Source: Endotrypanum monterogeii
Taxonomy: Eukaryota; Euglenozoa; Kinetoplastea; Trypanosomatida; Trypanosomatidae
Length of the DNA: 64,000 bases
Assembly: GCA_000333855.2 (NCBI GenBank)
Contig: CM007320.1
Span: 1,636,448-1,700,447 of the forward strand
Direction of reading: 5' to 3'
The notes under the pieces were generated by a model. It saw only the letters and a list, made by a program, of their open reading frames with translations, ran no database searches and was not told the DNA's origin. Below are positions 9,828 through 20,913 of this stretch, piece after piece (position 1 is the stretch's first letter; each line of letters starts with the position of its first letter). The translations under genes were made by a program, and so were the position numbers.

Positions 9828-10879
9828 GTAGTGAAGAATACTTAAATAGATATATGTGTGTGTGTGTGTGTGTACGCCTGTATATATTTCTTTGTCGTTG
9901 ACAACGGAAAGTTTGATCGACTTAGGTGGGTAGGTTAAAATCCTGGTTGAACAAAACGACATGGACACGAAAAAAAAGTGAGTAGAGGTGTGTGACACAA
10001 AATGAAGGAGAGGCGAGTGGAAGCGAGCGAGATCATGGAAAAAATTCCGAAATTCTTGGAAGAACGAAGCTGCAAGCATCCAAGTCAAGGGAGGGAAACC
10101 CCCGCTGAGAGCGCCTGAGCGACTTCTGCAACCTGGAATCACGTTGATCATAGAGGTCGCACTTGTGTCCCCGCGAGGACGACAAAAGAAAGTGGATACC
10201 TTTCACGCTCACTGAAGCCGGACCACCACTGCCAAGGTTCCTGCTGGGATACCATGCAAACCCATCTGCTTCGCCCTACCCTACTCCTCTCCCCCCTCCC
10301 CTCAACCTCCCTACCTCTTGACGTTTCGAGAAAACCTGAGGAGGGGGGGGGAACCACTGTGCGAGCGGCAGAAGTGCAGAAGACCAAAAACCGGTTAGCA
10401 TACTCCTACCGGCCAAGAGCATCTATCGATTGGATACTGTTGGGTACTGGAATAAAACACGTCAACTTCCAGAAGAAAAAAAAAACAACACCGAAAGGAC
10501 AGGGAAGGTGCATACGGAAAAAAAAAAACAAATTAGGTGCATCCCCATATAACGAGATCAAACTGACTTTGACCCCTGAACAGCAACTCACACACAGAGA
10601 GAGATTGACCAAGACACTACATGAGCTGTTCACGTTTATCGCGAAAATGACCGCCCGCCTACGTATGCGCATGTACACAAGTGTAGGCGAGAGGTTGTAA
10701 CATTTTTTTTTTTGAGCTGAAAACACTGTCTAGAGACATTGAGCTTTTTTTTTGAATATCCTACTTTCTGGATCCGACATACGTATACGTTAGCATAAAC
10801 ATAGCAACATTTCTTTCTTTAGAGTGCTGGAGAACCTAAGCACAGCAGATCAACAAAAGAAAAATCAAACGAAGCTCAG
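9828..10879. other. Spacer upstream of the small heat-shock gene, inside the inverted repeat
   Basis: No gene seen. Contains a GT run (9854-9872), a G run (10342-10350) and several A or T homopolymers (10480-10491, 10519-10529, 10702-10713). Confidence 0.55.
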
Positions 10880-11780
10880 CAACGACGCCCAGTGAAGAAA
10901 AGGCTCAACTAAAACACAACTTGACTCATGGGATAAGGAGGCACATGCACACACGCACAGCGTGGGCACGCGCCTGCGCATCGGCTGCAACCCGTCTCGT
11001 GAAACTGCCCCCCCCCCCTCATCGAGCAAGCGCCGGCGTGCCAAAGCAAGTCAGTCAAGGTGCCGGCGCACTGCTGACATTCATGAGCGGTTGTGTATCC
11101 CATTCGAGACGAGCGCTCCTCAGCGAAAGGTGGGGCAAGGCTCGAAGAGTAACGGAGTTATGAGGGAGCTCGGGCGGGGCACCCGGCCACACAGCACCTG
11201 CGTGGGGCTGTACGTGTGTTTGGAGTATGTGACGCCTCTCATATGCAGGTGTGAAGCGGGGGACTGGCAGAGCCCAGGTGGGGGGAACATGGCGAGTGTA
11301 CCCCAGAGCTACGCCGTGACACCCTGTGGAGACACGAGTTTCCACACCAGCTGGTGGCACGCGGCGACTTCAGGTGAGAGGGGGGGAGGGAGATGTGTGG
11401 CCCCAAGGCAGAGGTTCTGGGCGTGAGTGGGACCTGGCCCGAGGCTCGCCAGCTGCTCCCCTGGAGCACATACAGGTCATCCCTTATCACCTGATCAGCG
11501 GCTACCGCCGCTCCCACTGTGGGGCAGCATTCTGTGCCCACAAGGCGCTCGCCCGCAGGCACGCAGTCTACTTAAGCCTGAGACCCAACAGGGACCGTGT
11601 GCGCGGAGACAGGAGCAAGGAATGACGCGAGCGACGCGCTAGACGCACGTGCGGACTGGCTGGCAAAAGGCGCTCTTCTCGGATGACCACGGCTGTCTCC
11701 GTGGTGCAACAGAGGAGGGTCGAGGTGTGGCTGTGTGTGCGTATCCTGATCCACTTGCTAGCCGTAGTACTGAGACGGTC
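10880..11780 (-). repeat. 0.9-kb inverted repeat, arm 2
   Basis: Reverse complement of 7450-8349, about 99.8% identical by direct comparison. The arms point toward each other around a 2.5-kb loop that holds the small heat-shock gene. Flanks beyond 10879 and 11781 do not match those of arm 1. Confidence 0.9.
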
Positions 11781-13444
11781 GAGGGCCATGAAAGAACAGA
11801 GCCCATCCGCTTCGCCTACTGATTTTTTCTCCTGCTGCACTTATCTCCTCTCCATGTCAAACCTCTAAATATCCCCCCCCCTCCCCACCAACTTTTGTCA
11901 CGTATAAAGACTAGGTGGATAGAGGTGCGTATTGACACATCGAGCGACTGGACGTGAGCAGGTTGACGGCACATATCCTACGAGCAAAAAAAATGTTTTT
12001 GGAAAAACAGGAAAAAAAAAGTAAACCATTTCTGAAAAACCAACAGAACATAAGAAAACAGCAGCAGAGGTTAAAAAACTCAGCACATCGATTTTACAGT
12101 GGAGGTGTTTTGAAAAACAACACAGTGTGGGTCTGAGTGAGCATTTTCTTTCTGGTGGGAACGACTACGTACACACACACACACACACACACACAATCAT
12201 GTAGAAGAAAAAACACACGTAGCTACATACACACAGCTAGAAACCGGGAGTCAACAAAAGGGAATTTCGCAGCGTGAGCTCGAAGGAAACAAAAACAATT
12301 CCGAAACATGAAAGCGCACGCCAACGCGCCTCCTGCTTTTCTGGTTTACCTGGCCCTCGGTTACCGGAAAAATATATTTGAAAATTCAGAAATTGTTGGA
12401 GGTTGAAGGGGAAAAAAAAAAAGATGAGGAGTTTCGGTTTCACTTCAAACCAAGGCATATGAGGACATCAACCCTTGATCAAAACACACAGAAAAAAAAA
12501 CGACCATGTGAGAAAAGCAGCAGAAGCGGGGTAGAGGAAGAAACACCAGTTAAGCGATGAAAGCAAAAAAAAAAAAAGTGAGCTACAGAAGAAGAATGAG
12601 CACAGTAGGAGCATAACAAAGCAAGCAGAAGGCAGTTACCCGATGCGAGAGCCAATTGAGGAGGGAAAGGATGACAACAGGGGTGTAAGCAATCGAGAAA
12701 GATCTACATTCACCTATTGATGACACCCAGACCCTAGCGAAACATGAACCTAAAAGAAGAAAAAGTAGAAGGGCTGAAAAAAAAAAAAACATGGAAACCT
12801 GCTGCGCACACGGAACAGAAGAGAGGGGAAAAGAAGTGTTCGAGAGTCGAAAGGGTAGTAAAAAAGAGCACTTCAAAAAAAAAAAAGCGTACAGGGCGAG
12901 ATGTCGGACGTATTGCGTGTGTGTATGTGTACGCGCGTTCCCTGGCGTGAGTGGGGATACAGGGGGGGGGTAAAGATGAGAACCTCTGGGTGGAAAAATC
13001 GTGAATCAGACAGGTAGATTCATCTTCTTTTTTCTTACAGGGGAAAACCGCTCGCCAAGTTGAATATCGAGACGAAGTGAGGGATTTTAATATTGTTCAA
13101 CAACAAAAAAAAGTTTCTCACAAGATCACTCGGCAGATGGTACTTCGCTTGATATTTTAGTCCCCCCCCCCCTCATTTGCCCCTAGCCCTATCCCTCCCT
13201 CTCCACTCCCCCCCCCCCACGTCGGCACACGGCCTCGAGCTCATCTCTCTCGCTTTACCCGGAGCCTTTTCTGCGGCTCTCAGAGAAACCCAATGTGTTT
13301 TCTCTGCACAGCGTTTTGCATTCGATATCAGCACCTACCCACCCCTCTTATTCTCCTCTCCAGTGCCCTCTCATTGTTCTCTACGCCTCCACACGCCTTC
13401 AAAAGGAGGCCGCACACCGAATCACATCCGATAGTACATCTTTT
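11781..13444. other. Spacer between the inverted repeat and the phosphodiesterase gene
   Basis: No gene seen. Contains a (CA)n run (12171-12194), A runs at 12411-12422, 12566-12577, 12779-12789 and 12877-12888, a G run (12962-12970), and C tracts at 13163-13172 and 13209-13218. The last 300 bases on the plus strand are pyrimidine-rich; on the minus strand this is the 3' UTR of the phosphodiesterase transcript. Confidence 0.55.
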
Positions 13445-15616
13445 TCACTGTGTCTCCTGTGCCTCTTCGGTCTTCCGCCTCCAGTACTCCTTATTGTCAA
13501 TACAAAGGTTTACGGCGAACGTCATAGACGGTAGCAGAGCAGATATAGCCTCCACCATCGGCTGCACAACATACACCATGAAGGATACCTGGCCCTTGGG
13601 GAACTCCTCCACCTCTTTTACCCGATCCATAAAAGGTGAGATGGACAGATTCAGCCTCCGCTCAGCGTCACCCTGTAGGTAAAACTCCCTTGAGATATTC
13701 TTGGCCCACTCGGCGTAGATGTGGTTTGGCCGTGCACAGTTGGAAATATCCGCCATTTTAATAGACATGGAAAGTGCGAGCCGCACGTCTTCCTTTTTTG
13801 AGTGCCAATCGCTCGTCTCCGACATGCGCACTTGAAAATTCTTGAAGATGCGCGCGTGGTTACCCATGTCTGTCGCGAGCACCATCTCCAGCATTGTCTC
13901 CCGTACAAGTTGTCGCTGTTCGCAGGACAACGTCGCGAATATATCATACCGCGGGTTGCGCAGCAGCTCAAAGGTGCAGGCGAGGTGATGATTCTCAAGG
14001 ATCGACTTGTCGTTGTACAGGGTGGCCAGGTAAGCACCGGTGCGGGAATGAAAGTTATTGTTGAGTCCCGGATGATCAAAGTCATGCACGGCGCCGGCGA
14101 TGAGGCTCGCCAAAATTTCCTCTTTGCTCAAACGGCACTTCTCGCAAAGCCCGGCAACCATCATGATGTAGTAGTTGATCTGCGTCACATCTGCACCGTG
14201 CATGGCATTGTGGTACGGATTTGGGTGGTAGGCACTCTGTACAGCTATGAGGAACCGCCGCAGCACGGCGTCGTCTATGTTGAAAAAGCGAACCAAGTCG
14301 AGCTTGTAGAGCAGGAGGTACGTCGTATAGAAGAGGGCATTGCCGTCGGTGATGATCTCGAGTTGGATCGTATCGTAGTCCCATTGATCGATTCCCTTGA
14401 AAATCTCAAAAGCCTCCATGATAAATTGGCCGTTGCCGCTCGCCTCCATCTGCTTTTGAATATCAGGACGCTGCAGTATATTCGAGATGTCCTGCAACTT
14501 TACACCCGGACCTAATGGGAACACAGAGCGGATGCAAAGCGAAAGCAACTCATCTGGGTCCTCCTCTTGCGGGATATGCTCAGGAGACCATAAGCTATGC
14601 TGAAAGCGTTGAGCACCCCCCTCATCGTAGAGCTGATCCAGTGGGTGCTTTTGGATGGTGTGCCCCTCACGGGCCTTCAGACGCCGTTCCAGGTTGCGCA
14701 CCTCGCGGCCCACCACCGTAGCGTACTGAGAATGGAGAGCTGACTCCTCACGCAGCGGGAGCACCGTGGGCAGCAGTTGCTCCACGTAGGCAGTATCTCG
14801 CTTTATTTCAGCGGTGTGGACCGCCAACTCGCATTCTAACTTAGCTGACCTTTTTTTTCGTTCGGTCGACTTGCCGCGGGTGCGATTGTGCTGCAGCGCG
14901 CGTGCCATCGGATACGTCACAAACCGGTAGACCTCCTGTGCGTTTGGCGCGGAGCCGTTCGAAACCATTTCCATCGGAACCATGAACGGGTATGTCTGAG
15001 AAGGCTCCTTCGAGTTCGAGATGGTGAAACTCAGTGCTTTTCGGGTCGGGGTGAGAGAGCTAACCGCCGCGGTGGACTTGATGAGGGCAGTTGCGATGGA
15101 TTTGAAAAAAGGGGCCCATGAGAAACCCACGCCGGATTGGCGCTTCGCCTCGCCCAACTCCTCATCCGTGTAGGTGCTGGCGTACACAGACCTGGTACTA
15201 TTTTCGTAGTAGGAGAACACCGTGCGCTCCGTACCAGGGTCACAAAAAAGAAAGAGAGTCCCCAATGAGACCGCTTTCGATCGATCGCACATAGCCAAAG
15301 CCCCGTACTCTTTGATGTATTTGTCCTTGCCCAGTAGCCGTGAGGCGCCACTGTGATGGGAAGACTTCAGCTCCTCCATCCGCACTGCAGAGGCGACAGG
15401 GGACTCGATCAGTCTGCGCGGCGCCGGGGCAGCCTGCGATATCAGTAGGGCTGTCTCTGCCGTGGTCGCTTCCGTTAATGCGGCATGGGCGTGGTTGTCA
15501 GTGGTAGTGTAGTGCACTGCCTTTGCATACGTCGGATAGAGATGATTCTGGTCAGGTTTCGCCTGCGCTATCGACGGTAGCGCTACAGTGTGACGCTTCG
15601 AACTACCACTACCCAT
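13445..15616 (-). CDS. Class I cyclic-nucleotide phosphodiesterase with predicted N-myristoylation site
   Basis: 723 residues; hydrolyses cyclic nucleotides (cAMP in characterised kinetoplastid relatives). The catalytic domain fills the C-terminal half. It has the metal-binding HNAMHGADV motif (about residue 469), HDFDHPG (about 513), a third motif SIKMADISN (about 623) and conserved NDKSILENHHL. The N-terminal half has no GAF or FYVE domain, so this is neither the PDEB nor the PDEC type; PDEA- or PDED-like types remain possible. The start at 15616 gives MGSGSSKRH, which fits the myristoylation rule (Gly2, small residue at position 6, then basic residues). A reading from further upstream would need a GTG start. 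A pyrimidine tract (TTTCCGTTTTCTCTGTTGAG) about 25 bases upstream is a plausible splice acceptor. Confidence 0.93.
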   Translation of the reverse strand: MGSGSSKRHTVALPSIAQAKPDQNHLYPTYAKAVHYTTTDNHAHAALTEATTAETALLISQAAPAPRRLIESPVASAVRMEELKSSHHSGASRLLGKDKYIKEYGALAMCDRSKAVSLGTLFLFCDPGTERTVFSYYENSTRSVYASTYTDEELGEAKRQSGVGFSWAPFFKSIATALIKSTAAVSSLTPTRKALSFTISNSKEPSQTYPFMVPMEMVSNGSAPNAQEVYRFVTYPMARALQHNRTRGKSTERKKRSAKLECELAVHTAEIKRDTAYVEQLLPTVLPLREESALHSQYATVVGREVRNLERRLKAREGHTIQKHPLDQLYDEGGAQRFQHSLWSPEHIPQEEDPDELLSLCIRSVFPLGPGVKLQDISNILQRPDIQKQMEASGNGQFIMEAFEIFKGIDQWDYDTIQLEIITDGNALFYTTYLLLYKLDLVRFFNIDDAVLRRFLIAVQSAYHPNPYHNAMHGADVTQINYYIMMVAGLCEKCRLSKEEILASLIAGAVHDFDHPGLNNNFHSRTGAYLATLYNDKSILENHHLACTFELLRNPRYDIFATLSCEQRQLVRETMLEMVLATDMGNHARIFKNFQVRMSETSDWHSKKEDVRLALSMSIKMADISNCARPNHIYAEWAKNISREFYLQGDAERRLNLSISPFMDRVKEVEEFPKGQVSFMVYVVQPMVEAISALLPSMTFAVNLCIDNKEYWRRKTEEAQETQ

Positions 15617-15931
15617 AGTCCCTATATCGTACGACGACACCACTCAACAGAGAAAACGGAAAGATGATGATAAGATAGCTCACGCGCGATCACAAGCATG
15701 AACAGAGCACGGATGCAGTGAGCACGAGAGAGAGGGGAATAAGGAAGTCAACGCAACCGACGTCTCCACTGGTTTTTTTTCAGAACTCTCCTGCACAGGT
15801 CGACCTACTTCGCTTCCGGTGTAAAGGAAGAAGAAAAACCTGCCAAGCTGAAGTGCCACCTGATGAGGTGCTTGTATCTAAACTCCTGTACAAATCCTGA
15901 TCGTTGAGCAACAGCGGTTAGCTGGACCAAG

Positions 15932-15935
<4 letters not shown>

Positions 15936-15963
<28 letters not shown>
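15936..15963. repeat. (TA)14 microsatellite
   Basis: Perfect TA repeat just upstream of the phosphodiesterase gene. Confidence 0.97.
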
Positions 15964-15966
<3 letters not shown>

Positions 15967-16307
15967 ACAGTGTGTAGAGGAAAGGCTAAAAAAGAAACAT
16001 AACCGTAGACCTTTGAATGGGTGAGACGTGTTGAAATGCGGCAGAGTCAGAAGACTCCAGCCCACACAGACACAGAGTTACGCACCAGAAGGGGGGGGGC
16101 AGGGAAAAACACTCAATGGCACGAGAATAGGATGCAAGGCAGTGCCGAAGAGGGAAACCAGATATATATCCGTAAAGAAATGAATAAGCAGAGAAACTAC
16201 TCTTCTCCCGCTATGTACGAGCTTTGACGTACTTTGATAGTCGAGCCGACTGAAAAAAAAATGAGATGATGAAGGGCAGTGGAGGTGGAGGTGGGGCTGG
16301 AAACTGA

Positions 16308-16311
<4 letters not shown>

Positions 16312-16353
<42 letters not shown>

Positions 16354-16372
16354 GTGTGTGTGTGTGTGTGTG
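16312..16372. repeat. Compound (AT)n-(GT)n microsatellite
   Basis: AT repeat 16312-16350 joined by GAC to a GT repeat ending at 16372. Confidence 0.97.
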
Positions 16373-17323
16373 ATTGCAAGCGGAGAGGAGAGAGTGAGGT
16401 GATGAAAAAAAGGAAGAGAAGACGAGAGAGAAGACAGAATGAGAGAAATGGGGTGAAATATCCGCACCGACGCTGACACGTGCGAGCCCAAGTGAAAGAT
16501 TGGCGCCAGTGTAGATGTTCGAGCAATCGCGTGCTCAAGGATACCATCCAAGGGAAAGAAAGAAAAGGGAAAGATAGTATGCTCACGTCTTTCAAATATC
16601 GAGGAGGGAAGAAGTCAGGTGGGCAATCGCATACGCAACAAGGCGAAGATGCGCGTACGGCACAGAGAAGTAAAGCATTTGCCTTGCTGTACCAGCAATG
16701 AAGTGGAAGAGGTGACGGTGGGGGTATGTACGTATGCCCTCTGTAACTGTGGCACCACAAATCTTTTCCCATTTGATCCCGTCTTCCTTATGCAGCTACG
16801 TATCGTCTTCCCTCTCCCTCAGAAGTGCTTGCGCTGGAAGCAGCAGCGCAATCACGGTTTCTGTGAACGTAACGCCTTGAGTGAGTCAGTGAGAAAACTA
16901 AGAGGCCCAAAAAAAAAAAAGGGGGACACACAAGAGATCAATTCTAGAACAAAAGGTAGATGCGCATGAGGTAGGGTGTGTTCTATTTCTAGGACGCTTC
17001 CTGTTGAACATTAATCGATGACCTAAAAACACTCTGTATACGCACACACACATATATGTGTGTGTGTGTGTCTGTGTGTGTATAAAGACGAAAGCGTGGG
17101 GAAAAAAAAAAGAGGCAAAGAAGGTGAACCGACATAGGTTCGGGTGCACGCTCAAACATTTCCAGGAAGCAAATCATCTTTGAGTGCAACGGCTACAGTG
17201 ACTTCACTCACCCTGACCTCGATATATATAGACCTGCACCTCTCCGCTTTTTCATGTCAGTTCAGTTAGCCTGCATTCAGTGGTGGTGCCTAGAACACCG
17301 TCATCTTTTGCAGCCGTATTTGA

Positions 17324-19531
17324 TTACTTTTTCACTGCAACAGGACGGCGGGGCTCTGGCGAGGTCTCCCCCACACGGCGCACAAAATCAGCTTCCTGAA
17401 AAGCCCCTGGGCGGCCTCGGGGGGACTTCTTTCGCTTGGCCTTGTGAAGTCCCTTCTCTCCGCCAACAGCCGACAGCGGCGCAGTACACGTCTCTTTCGT
17501 TGGAAATTCTGAGGGAGCGTCAACGTTGTCGCCCTTTCCGGCTGAGACCATCTTCGCTGAGGTCAGAGGAAATGAAACTCGAGATGTTGCACAAGAGTGG
17601 GTGGCCGATATTGTCTGCGACGACTGAGGCGGAGCCTCCACGTGCAAAAACGGTACCACGGCAGGTGTCAGGGATGGATCGAGTGTCTTGGCCTTGGAGG
17701 TCGCCAACGGATCAGACCTTTGTGATGCTGACATTCCCAAATCTGCAGCGGGAGTAGGTGCAGAGGATATGCGGCTTGTCGACTGCATCGTTGATTGAGG
17801 TATGTTTGCCTCGAGAAACATCAATGAATAGGATGGCGACGCTCGCTTGACGGCCTGGACTGCAACAGGAGCCGCTGTCACAGGTGCCAACACCTTCGTT
17901 GAAATGGCGTCCCCCCTTCCCTTCTGATCTTTCAGCGATGGGGACGTTGCCATCAGTCCTGCTGAGACTATCGAATTTGCAGGATGCTTGTGCACCGCCT
18001 CAACCGGCTGTGGTACAACGGTTGCAGTACTCCCTGGCTTCGCCTCGCCACACCCTGAAAGATCTGCCGCTCCAGTGTCCTGCTCCGCCGACTGAGGCAC
18101 AAATCGGCGAGTTCGCACAACAATTGGTGGCTTCGACCCTGTACGCTTCGCTGGTGCCGATTGCACCTGTGTTGAGTTTTCGCTGCTCGCCGCCGGAGTC
18201 AAGAAATAAGACTGCGGCGATATCACTGCTGGTTGTTCAACCTTTACCACACTCAGCGCCGACGTACTTGAGGGCGTGGGCTCCGACGACACTATGTACG
18301 ATTTTTGCCGGAGCTCTGTCTCACATCCGTTGAGCCGGCCCGACAACGCGGAGCTGGATGCCGTCGTGGATGACGTGCGTTGCTCTGTTGTGCCAGCCAA
18401 AGTCTCCCAGGACGCACGCGGCACGCGACTGCTGTGTCGTCCGTCGGAATGTTGTGAAGGAAGTGCAGTCGAGGTAGCTACCACAGGCATAGCTGGTATT
18501 GGAGTGGTTCCCCCATAGTAGCGTTTTGGGGGTGCCCTCTCTTGTGGCGCATGCGGATCACAGTGATTCGAAGGAGTCCGTTGCTTTGGTTGTGCAAGGC
18601 GCTGTATGTATAAGTCGTGCCGCTGCTGCGTAAGAGCGCATGGATTCGATGCCTGAGAGCAAAGCAATCGTTCTCCGAGCGTCGTGGAGTCCTCGCTAGG
18701 TGGTGTCACAGACTTCTTCGGGGCGGCCAGACGGTCGAAAGTGGCGCTGCTGGACCTCAACGCCGGTGCACCGCCACCGCCACCGCCAACTACCGGCACA
18801 GGGGGATTTTTTTTCGGAGCAGACAGCTTTTCATAGTATGCCTTCTTCGCCGCGGAAAGGACAACAGTAGGCGGTGCAGCAGGTTCTTGCCTTTCCTTGC
18901 GTGGAGGCTGAAGCTGCACCCTCGCTGGTGGAACCCGCTCAACGGCGGGTACGATGCATTCCTCCGACGTGCGGCAGGACCGCTGCTGTCGCTGTCTGTC
19001 TCGCTCTTCTTCTTCTGTGAAATTAAGCAAGCGTCCGTAGTTCGGCTGCCCAGTTCTCACCACAGAACGGTGGTCAATTTTGGGGTGCGCCAGGCGCTCT
19101 ATCTGTCGCGGATCAGCCGTAACAATGCGAGTCCCGTGTGCTTTATGTGGGTGCTTTGAGCTCTCGCATTCATTCCTATTGGGGATGCTCTGACATGAGC
19201 TGTAGTGGGAGCCACAAGGGGTGGAGCAAGTGCCCAGTTCCCTGGACGACAGTGGCGACAGGCCGCTCGGTTGAATCTCCAGCCTGGCAATATGCTTTTG
19301 AGCTGCGCTAGACGCGCTCTCGGCTGCCGAGGAGGAGAGCGGGGGGCATACCGCACCAAGCTTAGCTGAACCCTCTGATGCCTTCAGGGATGCAAAAAGC
19401 GTCGCATCGTCGATTACCGGAAGACGAGAAATCGGGCGACAGTCGTGATACGCTGCTCCATTTTCGTCGATCGAAAGGGATACAGCGGCCTGCTGCGAAG
19501 CAAGCTGGGATGGGGAGAGAGGAACCGGCAT
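17324..19531 (-). CDS. THEG-repeat-like, low-complexity protein; possible microtubule-associated protein
   Basis: 735 residues starting at the ATG at 19531. Most of the chain is Ser/Pro/Ala/Thr-rich. The N-terminal half contains four short repeats of the form (E/D/Q)-(K/R)-L-(A/S)-x-P-K: ERLAHPK (about 144), EKLSAPK (234), DRLAAPK (266) and QRLAQPK (310). This matches the THEG (testicular haploid expressed gene, SPMAP2) repeat, which occurs in sperm and ciliary microtubule-associated proteins. A charged EEEERDRQRQQ segment lies near 173-183, a poly-Gly run near 249-254, and a basic KRKKSPRGRPG segment near the C terminus. The long disordered C-terminal part is unassigned. A role in the flagellum or subpellicular microtubules is inference from the repeats alone. 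Confidence 0.82.
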   Translation of the reverse strand: MPVPLSPSQLASQQAAVSLSIDENGAAYHDCRPISRLPVIDDATLFASLKASEGSAKLGAVCPPLSSSAAESASSAAQKHIARLEIQPSGLSPLSSRELGTCSTPCGSHYSSCQSIPNRNECESSKHPHKAHGTRIVTADPRQIERLAHPKIDHRSVVRTGQPNYGRLLNFTEEEERDRQRQQRSCRTSEECIVPAVERVPPARVQLQPPRKERQEPAAPPTVVLSAAKKAYYEKLSAPKKNPPVPVVGGGGGGAPALRSSSATFDRLAAPKKSVTPPSEDSTTLGERLLCSQASNPCALTQQRHDLYIQRLAQPKQRTPSNHCDPHAPQERAPPKRYYGGTTPIPAMPVVATSTALPSQHSDGRHSSRVPRASWETLAGTTEQRTSSTTASSSALSGRLNGCETELRQKSYIVSSEPTPSSTSALSVVKVEQPAVISPQSYFLTPAASSENSTQVQSAPAKRTGSKPPIVVRTRRFVPQSAEQDTGAADLSGCGEAKPGSTATVVPQPVEAVHKHPANSIVSAGLMATSPSLKDQKGRGDAISTKVLAPVTAAPVAVQAVKRASPSYSLMFLEANIPQSTMQSTSRISSAPTPAADLGMSASQRSDPLATSKAKTLDPSLTPAVVPFLHVEAPPQSSQTISATHSCATSRVSFPLTSAKMVSAGKGDNVDAPSEFPTKETCTAPLSAVGGEKGLHKAKRKKSPRGRPGAFQEADFVRRVGETSPEPRRPVAVKK

Positions 19532-20663
19532 ACCCCAGCGAGACGCTCAACTCCAGCAGTGGGCACACTCCTCTGCGAACTGCGACCACACCGTTAAGAA
19601 AAAAAATTGTACAGGTGTTTGAAATTTTGGGTGCACGTTGAAGAGGTGAGGAGCGAAGTGAAGCAAGGAGGCGTACGCACCTACACGCGAAATACAGAAA
19701 GGAAGCAAAAAAAGAGGGAGAGAATGGAAATATGCAGTGGATAAGCAATTTTTTTTTTAAAAATGAGAACTTCAATCGAAAAAGTGAGTGTTAATGGGAG
19801 CACAGCAGGAAGACACATCGGATGGTCCAGCTCACGGTTGTTTTGCCGCTCAAGTTGGAAATATAATCGACTACTGTTGAGTGGCAGCGGACGCGTTTGT
19901 GGAAGGGTCAAGGGAAACCGCCACCTCCAAAAACCCTGATCTAGTGTGAGCGTGTTTGAGTATGGGTCCCCACAGTTCGAGAGAGGCTCACCAAGAAATT
20001 CTCCCTCTATAATATATAAAAATAAACGACGACTGGGTGCAGGAGATGTACAGCACTGAGCCTGCGGAATCCCTCGAAGTGATACGCAGTCGTGCGATCT
20101 AGGAAGCTGACGTGGTTACTGCACCGACCCCGTTATACAAGCGGCGTGGCAGTTACGCAAAAGAATCATGTATATCCAAGGCGCATATTCGACAAAAAAA
20201 GGGGAAGAAGGTTGGAAAAGGCAGCGAAAAAATTACGAGATCAAATACCTTGAACAGCAATTCTACCTTGTGTGCCATCGTCTTTACCTCTCTTCCCATT
20301 ATGGTTCTCACGTCTCCTCATGCGGCCGCCCTTTGGTGCCCCTGTGTGGATGCGGTAACTCTTTAGGTGCGTACAAACAGGTGCAATAGGCGGTAAGGGC
20401 AAGGAAACCAAATAAAGGCGTGGCCCACGCAGCTGATAATACACCTTCATGGGCAGCAAACACTCGAGCCTGGAGAAAAAAAAGGAGGCGTGTGTCTGAT
20501 ACTATATATTTTTTTTCCTGTCAAGCCTTGGTATAAAAATGGAGAGGTATAGAGCAGCCACATTTTAGAACGTGGTGAATAACTGCAGCTTTCCCCCACC
20601 TAGTGCAATGCATGAAGCAGCTATATCCGCCCGAGTGCATATAATGCCTTCATTACGGAAACT

Positions 20664-20694
<31 letters not shown>

Positions 20695-20913
20695 TGCACA
20701 TACACACTCATGTATACGTATACGTATACATATGTGATCCTACCTTGAGCCTAGGCTACCTAGTTGCGATGTTCATGGGAGAGTACTCATAGGCGAAGAC
20801 ATTTAAGAAAAAAGGGAAAAGAGCAGAAAATGTGCAGTGCCTTCAAGCGGGGATGTGAGGTCACGCCGTCTCCTTTCCATGGCGAACCAACACTCCAAAT
20901 GTGAGCCCCCCCC
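19532..20913. other. Spacer upstream of the THEG-repeat gene
   Basis: No gene seen. Holds a TA repeat (20668-20692) followed closely by a 22-bp perfect palindrome (20710-20731). Confidence 0.55.
20668..20731. repeat. TA microsatellite plus 22-bp GTATAC palindrome
   Basis: TA repeat at 20668-20692; at 20710-20731 a perfect palindrome built from overlapping GTATAC units. Confidence 0.9.

Larger units (their letters stand above)
15617..17323. other. Spacer between phosphodiesterase and THEG-repeat genes
   Basis: No gene seen. Dense in microsatellites: TA (15936-15963), AT then GT (16312-16372), and CA-TATA-GT (17043-17070). GA-rich plus-strand segments (16380-16460) give pyrimidine tracts in the transcribed sense. 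Confidence 0.65.

Noticed and set aside
13802..14515. 237-codon plus-strand frame within the phosphodiesterase gene
   Set aside because: Antisense to the metal-binding domain, which is clearly coded on the minus strand.
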